Numbered from the stretch's first letter, positions 34,525 through 46,787 are shown. The stretch: DNA of 64,000 nucleotides from Thysanoteuthis rhombus (GCA_963457665.1 OY735233.1:30204676-30268675), one strand, 5' to 3'. Notes: generated from the letters alone by a model not told the origin. Made by a program: numbers and translations.

Positions 34525-34547
34525 CATATATATATATATATATATAC

Positions 34548-34580
34548 ATATTGATATCTATCTCTTTCTCTCTCGCTCGC

Positions 34581-34639
<59 letters not shown>
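34548..34639 (+). repeat. Inverted repeat, left arm
   Basis: The core 'atattgatatctatctcttt' plus 'ctctctcgctcgctcacta' (about 40 bp of non-TA sequence) followed by (TA)n. Its exact reverse complement occurs at 34985-35076. Loop about 345 bp. Confidence 0.85.
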
Positions 34640-34646
<7 letters not shown>

Positions 34647-34968
34647 ATGTACAAAAAGTAAATATCTACTTTAAGAAATAGGAATTAAAGAATGACTTTA
34701 AGATATGAATATACAGGGTGTCCCTGATTTCAAACATACGTTATGTTGACATTATTGTCGGCCAAAATGCTCGTTTTCGTTACGTTTAAATTTCTTGAAA
34801 CACATACGTAGCGAATTTTGAATGTCTAAATCATGCCTTTTATTATTAACTATTATTGATCACTTCTAGATATGTGTGAACTTTGCTGATCGACAAGTAG
34901 AATCTAATGATTGAACTTGAGTCCTATTCTTTCATGCATATATTTAAAAATACATTTACTTCGTTTCA

Positions 34969-34984
<16 letters not shown>

Positions 34985-35043
<59 letters not shown>

Positions 35044-35076
35044 GCGAGCGAGAGAGAAAGAGATAGATATCAATAT
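34985..35076 (-). repeat. Inverted repeat, right arm
   Basis: (TA)n, then 'tagtgagcgagcgagagaga' and 'aagagatagatatcaatat', the exact reverse complement of the left arm through the whole non-TA core. Confidence 0.85.
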
Positions 35077-35186
35077 ATATATATATATATATATTTGTAT
35101 ACTCTAAATCAGCATCGAGCACTTTATGAAGTAAACATATACATTGGATATTGTATTATATTACATTATATTGTATTGTACATTCG

Positions 35187-35188
<2 letters not shown>

Positions 35189-35252
<64 letters not shown>
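35189..35252. repeat. (TA)n microsatellite
   Basis: About 32 uninterrupted units. Confidence 0.97.
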
Positions 35253-35254
<2 letters not shown>

Positions 35255-35401
35255 TATTCCCACTTGCATATATATTTATATATATATATACATATGTGTG
35301 TGCGAGTTGCGTGTTTGTTAGGGAGTGTCGTAAAATTATTTTTTGAATTCTTATCATCACATGAAATGGTTACTTTTGGGATATCCTGTATATCATCACA
35401 C

Positions 35402-35442
35402 ATATCTATCTATCAATCTATCTATCTATCTATCTATCTATC
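35402..35442. repeat. (TATC)n microsatellite
   Basis: About ten units with one interruption. Confidence 0.93.
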
Positions 35443-35659
35443 CATGTGTCTAGCGACCTATCTGCCCATCTATCAATACACATATCGACTGCCATACGTT
35501 AATAACTATGAAAATTCACGCATATACACATACAGTGACGTCATCTAATTTGGATTACGAGCATTTGGTTTAATATTTGAAATTATTTAGTTTTATTCAA
35601 TTCAAACCACATAAAACATTGAAAGAACAAACACTGATATGTAACAGGGGAACGGAAAT
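35443..35659. other. Unassigned DNA
   Basis: AT-rich; may include the terminal part of the adjacent Tc1 relic. Confidence 0.35.
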
Positions 35660-36330
35660 GTTTAATACACCGTAGCGTCTTTCGATTCCTTTCCACTTTC
35701 AATAAGGTTTTTCAAAATTGTACCATATCATTGTGGAGGTCATTCATGTTTATGTATGTGTCCGTTGTTGACGTAAACAATATCTGGATGGGTTCTGGGC
35801 AGGTCATTTCAACACTTCACTGTCAAGGTCTTCAATATGAGCTAGACAATGTTTCGGATCGTTATGTTGAAAACCCTACGACCAAGTCATTAAACATTTG
35901 ATGTATGGTAGCACAATCTTATACAATATTTCTGCACGAAATTTATGATTCCTAATTCCCTCAATTCAATACAACTGACCGATTCCTTTTCTAGACATAC
36001 AATGCCACAGCTCGAGGCTCACTCTCTTCCGTGTTTAACCCTTACTCTATCGCAATGTAGATGGTGCTCCTCTCCTTCTTGTATCCCCCTGGCCATTTGA
36101 TAGAGAAAATATTCTATTTCGATTCGTCGCGCCATATCGATTTAGCCGAATGGTTTACGCTCCAATCTTGTCTTCTTTGGGGAATTGAACTAATACTCAC
36201 TTATCCTTTGAGGAATCGTGGGTCCTTTTGCTAACCACGCCCGATATGCCGAAATCGTTTCAGGCAATTTTTTATGATAGCCAAGCCTATTTTCAAACCA
36301 TATGTTTGGCTTTCACTAATACTTACAATA
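35660..36330 (-). pseudogene. Tc1-like transposase relic
   Basis: On the minus strand the fragments run in Tc1 order: SVNHSAKSIWRDESK (36128-36117 ends the DESK box), then a degraded middle, GFQHNDPKHCLAHIE (NDPKH at 35849-35863) and EVLK-PAQNPS. The gap between the two Asp boxes is about 88 codons, as expected for DD34E Tc1 transposases. Several stops interrupt it, and the terminal Glu segment is too changed to place. The upstream HTH part is not recognisable. Inverted termini are not securely identified. Confidence 0.75.
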
Positions 36331-36534
36331 TCACCGATTAATGACACACCAACCACTTTCTTTTTTATACAGAGTTAACTTTCATCTAGGCCAACCATAG
36401 CCAGATTTTATTATTTCAAGTGGAACACTGCACAATCAGAACGGATATTATCAGGTATTATTTATGACCAAATTCCTCAGCATTGAATCTCTATTGCCAG
36501 ATATATTTTTCGTTAGAATGTACTAATATCTGGA

Positions 36535-36536
<2 letters not shown>
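36331..36536. other. Unassigned DNA
   Basis: May hold the 5' end of the Tc1 relic. Confidence 0.35.

Positions 36537-36611
<75 letters not shown>
36537..36611. repeat. (TA)n microsatellite
   Basis: About 37 uninterrupted units. Confidence 0.97.
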
Positions 36612-36613
<2 letters not shown>

Positions 36614-36736
36614 ACGTCTTTATAAGTAACTGTTGGAACATAGTATATGGACTATTACACTTAACGGCACATCTTTTCGCTTTTCTCTCTCTCACAAACA
36701 TTCATTTATATATCTCTCTATCTACCAATCTATCTA

Positions 36737-36738
<2 letters not shown>

Positions 36739-36807
<69 letters not shown>

Positions 36808-36824
36808 TAGATAGATAGATAGAT
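36739..36824. repeat. Compound (CT)n(AT)n(GATA)n microsatellite
   Basis: CT to 36774, AT to about 36804, GATA to 36824; TATC units precede it at 36716-36738. Confidence 0.95.
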
Positions 36825-36944
36825 AAATAGAATTATAAATTGTGTTATATTATATTGAAACTTTATTTGAAATGATTCACTACTATTACACAGTGAATGT
36901 AGCATTCGGCCTGGGCAACGTAATTAGAATTTTAAGAAATGATT

Positions 36945-37162
<218 letters not shown>

Positions 37163-37608
37163 CAAGTAAAACTGTAAGTGGACAGGATATTTACGCATAA
37201 TCATCATGGTGTCACCTTGAAATATGAGCTGATCTTATCGAAGATATAACACTGAAAATAATACTCAGAAAGCAATAACTTATGCTTTTTTATAGCTTGA
37301 TATTGAGATTTCACTAATTGGAATTTAAAAAATACAAGTATTTGATGTCTGAATTTTCGGGTCAGACAGTAACAAAAACAGCTTTAAGTTTTGATTCTCA
37401 TATCAAAACTAGAAGCAGTTGTGTGTAGTCGAGCCCGACTTCTAGGATAGTCCCTTCCATCCCAGCAAGAGAATATTAATGCAAGGGAGAGGAAGAAAGG
37501 TTGCAATGAAGGTGGTTGGATTATAAACCATTATCCTTGTCACTATTGAAATTGATTTTACTCATTGAGTATTTTCATTTTATTACAAAATAAGACTGCC
37601 GATCTACG
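37163..37608. other. Unassigned DNA
   Basis: No recognised content. Confidence 0.4.
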
Positions 37609-37690
37609 ACTGGTGACTTGAACTCACGTCTCTTCCACCAGAGGGGAACCAGCCCCATCGTGCCAGTTGCTCAACAAGCTTGGCTACGAT
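37609..37690 (-). repeat. tRNA-like SINE head
   Basis: The minus strand reads 'gtagccaagcttgttgagca' (A-box/D-arm) and ACGTGAGTTCAAGTCACC (B-box region, complement of 37611-37628). Spacing is a little longer than a standard tRNA. GC-richer than its surroundings. No acceptor closure. Confidence 0.5.
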
Positions 37691-37756
37691 GTTTGGCGGT
37701 TTTTTTTTTGTCCTTGCCTTGACAGCTTCGTGACAAAGCTGAGTGTTTTTTGTTCA

Positions 37757-37761
<5 letters not shown>

Positions 37762-37833
<72 letters not shown>
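37762..37833. repeat. (GA)n microsatellite
   Basis: About 36 uninterrupted units. Confidence 0.97.
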
Positions 37834-37835
<2 letters not shown>

Positions 37836-37844
37836 TTTCAAATT

Positions 37845-37950
37845 AAGGTAAGGGATTGTTGATTTTTGCTTGGTAAAGATCTTGTTGTTCTTGTTACGGT
37901 AGAAAAAAACAAAGTCAACTCTAGACTTAGTTTGAAAGAAATCCAAAATA
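37845..37950 (+). repeat. Family B fragment (downstream module)
   Basis: 'gtaagggattgttgattttt', 'cttgttgttcttgttacggt' and 'caaagtcaactctagactta' reproduce the downstream module of family B as seen at 58.0-58.1 kb. A (GA)n run sits where the rest of the element would be. Confidence 0.5.
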
Positions 37951-38079
37951 GGATTGGTCATAAATGAAGAAGACAGAAAGTCAGAGAGAAACGTTTCAAG
38001 ATATAATGGTCAGATTGCTAATCCTTGACTTGTCCGTCCTCATTCCCAGGTCAGTAATATGCCTTTGCACAATTCCAAT

Positions 38080-38230
38080 GTCAATTTTGGTACATATCTA
38101 AGGCTTGTCAATTTAGCTCAGTAGGTAAGAGACACAACTACCAATCAATTTGAATTTAAAATCCCCTAAATTTGATGGGAATTGTTCTTGTCATTCTTGT
38201 TGAGTTTTGACTGGATTTTGAAAACCAAGA
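38080..38230 (+). repeat. Family B-like element with tRNA-like body
   Basis: 'ggcttgtcaatttagctcag' and 'taggtaagaga' match the A-box part of the 46.8 kb copy. 'tttgaatttaaaatcccc' is a decayed B-box, and 'gggaattgttcttgtcattc' recalls the downstream module. The segment between them is shortened. Confidence 0.5.
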
Positions 38231-39289
38231 TGAGTGAAATCGGGAAATCAGAGGTTTTCGCCTGTTTTTTTTTTCTGTGTTTTAACATCTTGAATCATTC
38301 ATCTGTTTAGCAGGATTCACTGTGAAGGGATTTCAAGAATTTTCATTTGAACCAAATGACTGAAAACCTTATCTGAAGAAAGAAATGTAACACAAAAGAG
38401 TGTTTGATGTACTTGTAGATTGTGCCAGAAATTGTCTAGTCCCCTTGGCACTTTGAGACGCCTCAGGCATCAGGGATTAACCCTTACCACTACCCCTTCG
38501 AGGTCGATGGGGACGTGCATCCGACGGGGGGGGGGGGGGTCCCCTGATACTAAACATACAGTTTTGAGGGGCTTCAGTCCAAGAAGTCGGCCAAGAGAAT
38601 ACAATCTCGATAAATGCTAATTCATCTTCAATCTTGCACTTTGGAAGCGAAAGGGTTGAATAGCAAAATACGAGGCAGAACACTTTTTATTTGTGCTCCA
38701 AGAGTTTTAACAAAAGATTAAGATTCACTCAAGTGATCAGACCTAAATTGATAGATAGATTGATGGATAGATAGACAGATGTATAAGAAAATGTGATTAT
38801 TGAGTGAGACAAAAAGACGAAAAGATGAAAGGAAACAAAGCGTGAAAGGAGTGTGAAAAGAGATCAAAAGGAAAAAGAAATGATAGAATTAAAAGAGAAG
38901 TGGAACCAAATGATGAAAATCGTCCTGCCTCATGGCTAAGATAGTTGTGTATTTCCGATCAGTACCAGGGTCGGTGTTTTCAAGGCAGTGGAGCCCTACC
39001 CTCACTTGAAATTTTGACCCAAGACAATTACCATTGGTTCCTATACTTGTTCTAAACCGTAAATTTAGAAAATAAATGAGAATAGGAAGAAAGAGGTGAA
39101 GAAAAAATATATTAAAAAATGATGGTGTATGAATGAAAAAGTGGATGAACGAATTAACTGTTCAAGAATAAAAAGCGAAGAAGAAAGAAAGAAAAAATTG
39201 AAACAGAATTTTGAGATTGAAAAATCCCGTCGGAAATATTTTTCATCAAATTTCAAGGCTGACATTTTAATTTCACATGTTTAACATTT
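38231..39289. other. Unassigned DNA with a G13 homopolymer and a purine tract
   Basis: A 13-G run lies at 38527-38539 inside a GC-richer patch (38415-38640). A GATA/GACA patch is at about 38750-38780. The stretch 38790-39200 is A/G-rich. No gene was recognised. Confidence 0.45.
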
Positions 39290-39605
39290 TCCTTTCTATC
39301 TTTCTCTCTCTTTCGTTCTTATTTAATTTCCTTCTTCCTTTCTCTTCTTAAACTTTTCCTTTCTTTTCCTTTTCTTTATTTTCCGTCTTTCTTTTCCGTC
39401 TTTTCTCCTTTCTTTCGTCTTTTTTCTTCCTTTTTTCTTTTCTTCCTTTTTTCCCTCTTTTCTGTCTTCCCTCATCTCTCTTTATTTCTTTTTCTTGTTC
39501 TTTCTTTCTTTCTTTCTTTCTTATACTTCCTTCTTTTGTTCTCTCATATCTCTTTATCTCTTTCTCTTTTTTTCTTTCCCTTTCATCGCTTTCTTCATAC
39601 ACCTC
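39290..39605. other. Pyrimidine-rich tract
   Basis: Nearly all C/T on the plus strand, directly after purine-rich DNA. The Lys/Arg/Glu minus frame (84 codons) and Ser/Phe/Leu plus frames are artefacts. Confidence 0.7.
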
Positions 39606-41813
39606 CTTTTATATCCGCCTCTCTTCAACCCCTTTCAAAACAAACCAACCATTTTGAATCCTCTTTCAAAGGAACCGTGTCAAAAGAAACCATCTTTACA
39701 AGGGAAAAAATGGAGTGAAAACACTTTGGAGGAAGAAAAATACTCAAAAAGAAAGAACATATTCACGAGTAAAAACGAATCTCACAAAAAAGCGACGTAA
39801 AATTGAATAAATGAAAGAAATTGAGGAACGAAGAGAAAAATAATGAAGAATAAAAAATACTTGTCACTTCCTGCAGCATTTTTCATGAAAGAATTTGAAA
39901 AAAAATCTTTTATTTTTCAAATTGCATTTTTTTCCAAAAATGTTCTGCACTCGCTTTCTGCATTCATTTTCGCTTAAATTTTATTTTCTTCCCCTGCTCA
40001 GTTTTTTGTATTAAAAAAATTCTATTTATTTTTCACATTTATTTATTGCAGTCGATTTTTTAAATATTCTTTTCACATCATTTTCCCCCGAAAATAAATG
40101 AGAAAAAAATTCTTTTTATATCATAATTTTTCTGTTTCTACATAGAATTTTTTAACAAAACCTGCCCAGCCTCCATCTGCAATTCCATGGCTGATCTTAA
40201 TAATCAATACATAATTCACAACTAAAGCAAGAAAAAATATTCATATTAAAATCAATAAAAGTGAGCAGAAACAGTTTGCATACAGAACTGTAGGGTCTTT
40301 ACTCAGTTACACAAATTCAGTGATCACGTCACAAAACATTGAGTAAAATCAAGGGACACACATTTGACTAAAACCATTTCTATAAAAATGTTTTTCTATA
40401 ACCAACATATTTTAATGAGAAATTGGCCTCGTTTTCAATAGATATCTAAAATGGCCACATAGTAGCACGAACTCGTCTTCACGACTTTAAACCGATAACT
40501 TCATTTTTTAATACGTTCATACAACACCGGAATAGTGATGATGATGATAATGACGACGACGACGACGACGACAACGACGATCATGATGATGATGACAACT
40601 AGCTGAGCCTTTAGAAATTGCACGGCTGTTGACAACTGAGATGATCTATCAACTCATGTCTCTGTTCTTCTCTCCCCCTCAGACTGTATCTTCTCATTCT
40701 CTCACTTATCTCTTCCAATCTTCGTTGCCCGGCTATGTTTTATCTAAATGTTATACAAATATTGATTAGTTTCATATGCGAAAATCTTCCATCCCCTCTT
40801 AAACTACCTAACTTTCTTCTCTCCCTTCTCTCTTCCTACCCTCGTATTGGACGATCCAATTTTCTTTTCTCACCCTCCCTACTCTATTACTGAACTACCT
40901 AACCTTCTCTTGTCCCTTGTTTTTTGCCATTTTATGAAACTACCTAACCGTTTCCTTCTGTTATTTTAGAAAATATAACAATCGAACGCAGGTGGGAACC
41001 AGCAAAATAGTGTAATAGATATTACCAATGATAATAATTGCTATTCTATATTTAAAAAATGATTTTCATGTTTTTCCTGTAATATTATTACTATTATGTG
41101 ATCAAAAGTTATATCGTTCTATCTATTTATCTAGATTCATTAGACTTAGCTTTGTCCGAAAAGGAGGAATATTGAGCTGTGTCAAACCTACTAATGAGAA
41201 ATATTAGTCTTGAAGATGAATGTTCAAAATTCTTGCTTTTTGCTTAGACTCCAACGCCAACCGCCGAGGTCAGTTGGAAATATATGCACGCGTATACACA
41301 AAGATACACTGAAGTAAGTAAGGGTCGATTCCCTATAGAAGACAATACTAGTCAGCACCACAGATATCATAAGCGGGGAAGCCCAAGTAGACGGGAAGGG
41401 AAATTATTATACCATATTTGAATTCAATCAACACAAGAAATAAAAATAACCACCATAATAGAAAGAGAATAAGAGGAACAAATGAACAAACCTCAAAAAA
41501 CTCTTGACGAATTTTCAACTAACGGCACGTTTGTGGGGTTGATTGTCCTCGTTAAGAAAGATACCACTGCAATATGCAAAAGACTCTACCTTCCTAAAAT
41601 GGTGCTGACAGTATTTGTATTAATTTCATCTCCTTTACTGAGTATTTAAAACTTGAAAGATCAAGACCGATGTGTGTAAGTTTATTGATTCTCTTAGCAG
41701 AAAATAAAAGATCAAACAAGATACGTCGGTCCGAGAATCTGCAATTGATAATAATATCAAGTAAATACTAACAGAAGCCTGTGATTTTATTACAGACAAA
41801 CTTGAATAAAACA
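39606..41813. other. Unassigned AT-rich DNA
   Basis: Homopolymer-rich (39880-40160) with a GAT/GAC triplet patch at 40535-40597. No gene or transposon was recognised. Confidence 0.5.
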
Positions 41814-42331
41814 AGTCTGGTTAGTCACTCAACAGAAGTCGTCTGACAACCAACGTCTTTTGGCAGCAGGTCGTGTTTGGGATAATCAATAAAGAAAAAA
41901 GGGAAAAGTAGGTGATCAATGAAGTTTCCTCTCTCGCTTTTTGCTGGGATAGACTGAAAAAAGTTTCGATTAAAAAAAAACAAACAAACAATAAAAACAA
42001 CATGCAAACTGAGGGATCGATTTAGCATAGAATTACATTCAGAACTGAACCCCCTCTAAAAATTATAGGGGGTTGAAAAAAAAAAAAAAAATCACCCTTT
42101 CCAGACATGATAAGTAAACGTTTAAATTTTCAACTTTCAGCTCAATTGGTACGCATGATACACACTCTCTTTCTCCCCCCCCCTCTCTCTTACACACACA
42201 CACACACACACATATATATGTATTATATATATATGTATGTATTATGCATATCAATGGAGCAAGCCAGTCAATCAGACCGACTTAAAAACTGAAGAAACCT
42301 ATATTGATAGTTCTGGTGATGGTTTCGAACA
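41814..42331 (-). repeat. Family A interspersed element, copy 9, with a microsatellite grown inside
   Basis: Both ends are recognisable: AAGTCTGGTTAGTCACTCAA at the left and 'gttctggtgatggtttcgaa' at the right. Between the 'gctcaattggtacgcatgat' and 'atggagcaagccagtcaatc' blocks, where other copies have only a few TATG units, lies a CT, CA, TA cluster (42164-42240). 'ccaacgtcttttggcagca' is well kept. The E-box block is lost. Confidence 0.82.
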
Positions 42332-43366
42332 AGTTTCAAAGCTTTAGTCCAATGTGTACAAATCCTTTAACTTCAAGCAGCCGGGATGTTATTCTTTAAA
42401 TACTTGAAACTTATGATACAACTGTCTGGAACAACCAGTAATCCTGACAGTCCAATACTGGATCCTTCTGGTTAATTATATACAGCAAGGAAAATGCTTT
42501 TATGATATGAGATATGCATAATTATTGAGTAAGAGTTGTATTATCGAGTTATTCTTGATTTTTATGGTCGGGTGAATGGATAATCCGGCACTGTTCTTGA
42601 ACGGGACGGAAATAGTGCTGGAAAATCGATGGTCAATACATTGTAAGGAAATATTTCCATTCTGTAATATGCTGCAATAATACATTATGTAATACTCTAT
42701 ATTTCTAAAACAACTTGAAAGAGTCATTTCTGAATTAACAAAAGTCTTCTACGATGTTTTTACACGCATCTCAGTAATTTCAGAAGGTCAGAGTAATAAG
42801 CATGAACTATTCATGGAAATAAATACACTAGTTTCAATGTGATACGAACCAAGTCTTTATTCTTATTGATTAGCTGAATTCGGCAAATGCTTGACTTTGA
42901 CAATAGTTTGATTAACTCATCCCTATCGACATTCCTATTTATAAATATCTACTTTGTTTCCTAGGAACTTCAAGGCACATGTTGGTCGCTTTCATAGCTT
43001 TTCAAAAGATATGGAACCATTCTTTCACCAAAATAAAAGAAATTTAAAAAAAATTAGTGCAGAAGATAAAATCCACTTTGTCGTCTATTCTGATACGGAA
43101 ACTCTCCTTCATTTTATTAATTTTTTTGGAAATCATTGATTTCTTATTATTGATAAATGATCCTTTACAAGCCTAAAGGGTAAAGGACTGGTTACTTGTC
43201 ATCGCATCATGAAGGACTCCAGTGACCCTTCGAGCCAAAAAGCGCTTTTTCAAGCCAAAACAATATAGCATCATCTAAATGCAGAACTCACCCATTAAAC
43301 CAAGAACAAATAAAAATTAAATATTTTTCATAATAGGGGGAAAGTTTGACAAAAGATTTTATTCAG

Positions 43367-43367
<1 letters not shown>
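42332..43367. other. Unassigned DNA
   Basis: A 61-codon plus-strand frame at 42954-43139 (NFKAHVGRFHSFSKDMEPFF, later ISAEDKIHFVVYSDTETLLH) follows a CTAG that could act as a 3' splice site. It is balanced in composition but unrecognised, and I give it little weight. Confidence 0.35.
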
Positions 43368-43445
<78 letters not shown>

Positions 43446-43534
43446 TATATGTATATATATATATAAATAAATACACACATATATATATATATATACATAC
43501 ATATATATATATATATGTATGTATATAAATAAAT

Positions 43535-43585
<51 letters not shown>

Positions 43586-43589
43586 TATA
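43368..43589. repeat. (TA)n-rich simple-sequence cluster
   Basis: Long TA runs (43370-43442 and about 43540-43578) separated by ATAC/ATGC/AAAT variants. 'atatataaataaatacacat' occurs twice about 65 bp apart, which suggests a short tandem duplication. Confidence 0.9.
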
Positions 43590-43599
43590 TTGTATCGCT

Positions 43600-44660
43600 A
43601 GTATTTGTTTACTCTTTCTTAATGTTCATGTGACAACATTTTTCCTTTCTTCTTTTGTGCTTCTTTCGTTGTCTTCCGACATATTTCCATCGCCCTTTTT
43701 TCATAACTCATATCTATTCCGATTTCTCTTCCTTCTTCTTCATTCACGTCCATCTTATTCCTCTGTAATTCCTTTTCATATTCTCCATTTTCGTCCTTTT
43801 CAGTTCCTTCCCTTTCTACACCTCTAAAAAAATTCTTGATTTTCTTCTCTTCTTTTTCTTTACATTCTTCTTTAGTTTTCATCTTTTTCCTCTTTTCTCC
43901 ACTTTTTCCAGGTAGCCACATCTTCAATTTCCTTGTTTCTTCTTCTCCATTTATTGTTCTAGAGGTTCATTATCATTCGTATTTTATTATTATTTATTTA
44001 TTTATCTAGAGTTTTCTTCTTCCAATTATTCCTTACTTATTTCCTACTTTACCAATATATTATTTGTGTTATATCATATTATTTTTTCTTCTCTCCACTG
44101 CGAGACTCTTTCTTTCTTTTTTCTTGTCATTATTTTCAAAAAATATTTCTTTTCCTCTTTAGAATATTATTGTCTTTTTCATTTTCAAAACTACGAAGAA
44201 CTCAACAAATGACTTTGAAGAAATAGTCTATTATTTCCGACATATTTATTTACATTCCAAGACATTTCCTTATATTTCAAAAATTAGGATTTTTCCTTTA
44301 TTTTACTTACAATATTTCATTTCCATTCAAGTTGTTTTGCTTTATTTTTTCTCCTCGTTTTTTATTTTCTCTCTCAAAATTCTTCAAACTTCATGTTTCT
44401 ACCCAACTCCTTTTCAAAAACCTTCGTCTTGTCTCCAATTTATATTACAATGTTTGTTATCAGCGGTTTTTCTTTTTTTTAACCCAGAATTCGTTCATGT
44501 ATTTTTTTGTAATTGTATTATTACAAACTTCGTTTGTAAAAGTATCTTATTTTCTTCCCTATATTTCAAATTCTTTTTGTGCAGATATGCTAATATATGT
44601 GCTCTTGTTGAAACAGAGTTGGTATCAAAACAAATTCTGCAAATATACCCCCCTCAAAAA
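43600..44660. other. T/C-rich asymmetric tract
   Basis: About 1 kb of T- and C-dominated plus strand. Plus-strand frames of 102-123 codons (Phe/Leu/Ser) are composition artefacts. Confidence 0.6.
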
Positions 44661-45079
44661 CAAAACTGATTTTAAAAATAAACAAATACGGAGCAAGCCG
44701 TAACGGTAGCAGGTCCAGTAAGAGGCGCGCAGTCAATCATAGCCTTCTAATCATCGACCTATTCAAAATAAGAAAAGAAAGTTAAAATCGAAAAACTCAA
44801 CAGAAAAGATGGAAACGCAAGTATAAAAGACAAAGCAATGCAAAAAATGTAGAATATAAAAAAGCAGTCCTTTCTGTTTTGTACAGAATTGATGAAAGGA
44901 AAAAAAACATAAAAGGGCAAAGACGAGTGGGTCGTAACATTAGGAATATTTCAGTCAGTCGAGTCGGCTTCTTCTCCCAACCATAAGAGGCATGCCTCTA
45001 AGACATCTTCATTAAAAGAATTGAATATTGAACTGAATTAAAACATCAATTATTATTTAATATGTATTCAACCGAATGG
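44661..45079. other. Unassigned DNA
   Basis: A-rich in 44760-44930; no recognised content. Confidence 0.4.
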
Positions 45080-45637
45080 ACCATACTGGTTGATGGTTCT
45101 TTTCCCTCTCTTTATATCTCTCTCAATTTCTTTTACTTTTCTCTCATCCTTCTCTCCTTTTCCTCCTCACCTTCTTTTCCCACCCTCTCTTTCAGATCTG
45201 TTGTCTATCTCTGTCATTGTTCTTCAGATTTTTTCCTCTCTATCTCTCTTTCTCTTTCTATCTCTTTATACCCCATCCCTCTCTTGCTTATTTTTTGGCT
45301 CTATCACTGTTGTAACCTTTCTTCGTTCCTCCGTCTCTCACCCATCTCTTTCACTCTCTTTCTCTTCCTCTCTCTCTCTCTCTCTTCCAGTGTTCATCCA
45401 TCTATCAAACTTTCTATTTTTCCCAGAGTTGATTATTTGTTTGCATCCCGCTCTTTGCTCACTCTCTCTCTCTTGCATCTCTCTGTCCTCTCGCACACAT
45501 TATCACCCTCCCCTGCTCCCCATTCTCTCTCCCTCTCTCCCTCTCCGTATTCCCTCCACTCTCCTTGTCTCAGCCCTTCCCAATTTCATCCATCTCCGTC
45601 CTTTCCAAATTCAATCCCCCTGAGTTCCTCTCAATTC
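45080..45637. other. CT-rich tract running into an assembly gap
   Basis: CTCT- and TCCC-type low complexity up to the first N. The 264-codon plus frame over it is Ser/Leu/Pro-rich and runs through the N block, so it is not a gene. Confidence 0.75.
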
Positions 45638-45837
45638 NNNNNNNNNNNNNNNNNNNNNNNNNNNNNNNNNNNNNNNNNNNNNNNNNNNNNNNNNNNNNNN
45701 NNNNNNNNNNNNNNNNNNNNNNNNNNNNNNNNNNNNNNNNNNNNNNNNNNNNNNNNNNNNNNNNNNNNNNNNNNNNNNNNNNNNNNNNNNNNNNNNNNNN
45801 NNNNNNNNNNNNNNNNNNNNNNNNNNNNNNNNNNNNN
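45638..45837. other. Assembly gap (200 N)
   Basis: Exactly 200 N, a conventional fixed gap size, so the true distance is unknown. It interrupts a low-complexity CT tract. Confidence 0.99.
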
Positions 45838-45893
45838 AAAATATAAACTTGGATGAGATATCCTATTCTAAAAAGCTGCCTAAGTAACACATT

Positions 45894-45956
45894 ATGGCGC
45901 CGTGGTTCGGTTAGTTGAATTGTACAACATAAGGTTTAGATTTCGATTCTAACCTG
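45894..45956 (+). repeat. tRNA-like SINE head
   Basis: 'atggcgccgtggttcggtta' fits an A-box/D-arm and 'tagatttcgattctaacctg' a B-box/T-arm (TTTCGATTCT, with the stem partly paired). The variable part is shortened. 'ttggaattggaaatgaaatg' follows and may be the body or tail. Confidence 0.45.
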
Positions 45957-46751
45957 AACATGTCCAGCAATTGGAATTGGAAATGAAATGAAATTATGAA
46001 AAAACAGACAAAAGAGATGTCTAAGAAAAAAATGAAATGAGATGATTTTATTGTCCCTATATAACTGAAATTCGGGAAGAAAAAGAGCAGTGTAACTCGA
46101 AGGCATGTAAAGTTTCAGCTTATTCTATTTTCATCTCCATTACCTTGGTTGTAACATAACACTTCCCTTTACCAGAGAACCTACCAAATTCACCACCAAA
46201 TTCATTTCTTTCTTTCGGTGTATAAAACAACTGGCTCTGTTTGTCACTGTGTCGTGAACACTGAGACAAAATTTGGTACAAATTTGGCTTGCATACTCAA
46301 TGAACCACGGGAATGTTTTAATATTAGAAAAATTGAGAACATTTTTTAAAAAGTTTTAGGGGAGGGTTCTTTCTACAATTTAACCATAATATTAGACTGG
46401 AATCTCGCCTGTCTTTCAATATACACATGGATACTAGCTAGAAACCGTCCTATAGGGTGGATTTCAGCTAGTTACATAGTACAAGTTACATATGCTACCC
46501 CCCCCCCCAAAAAAAAAACCGACAAAAAAACAAAAAAAAAAACAAAACATATCAACGTCATGTTTCATATTTCTCTCAAGAAGGAAGGATAAATTTATGC
46601 ATAGCAAAAATGTTTGGACTTGATATCGTCCCAAGAAATTGAGATCTTTCGAAAACAAAACTGTCATCATCGTTACCACCGTCACCAGTGTTTCTCTGGA
46701 CAGTTTGATTGAATCTAATAGTAATACATCGAGCCAAGCGAAATAGATTGA

Positions 46752-46754
<3 letters not shown>
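45957..46754. other. Unassigned DNA with C10/A9 homopolymers
   Basis: 46499-46543 is a C run, an A run and A-rich repeats. No gene was recognised. Confidence 0.45.

Positions 46755-46787
<33 letters not shown>
46755..46787. repeat. (AT)n microsatellite
   Basis: About 16 units at the left edge of a family B copy. Confidence 0.95.

Larger units (their letters stand above)
34712..35392. mobile_element. Possible mariner-type MITE
   Basis: TACAGGGTGTCCC near 34712 and its imperfect complement GGGATATCCTGTA ending at 35390 are flanked by TA dinucleotides. 'ACAGGGTGTCCC' is a common mariner/Tc1 terminus. The interior is non-coding and now holds two long TA runs and the right arm of the inverted repeat. 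The inner parts of the termini diverge quickly, so this is tentative. Confidence 0.35.

Noticed and set aside
34446-35450. CRISPR-like array
   Set aside because: The repetition is TATC and TA microsatellite; there are no unique spacers between fixed repeats.
37609-37690. Functional tRNA gene
   Set aside because: B-box and A-box are present but the acceptor stem is absent and the spacing is off; better read as a SINE head.
38415-38690. Short genes around the G13 run
   Set aside because: Both strands are open because of GC-richness and the Gly/Pro run; no homology or signals are seen.
45062-45856. 264-codon plus-strand open frame
   Set aside because: Ser/Leu/Pro/Phe-rich CT low complexity that runs through the 200 N; translation of N cannot support a gene.
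46438-46500. Another family A copy (CTAGAAACCGTCC phrase)
   Set aside because: Only the short phrase matches; the flanking family blocks are absent.
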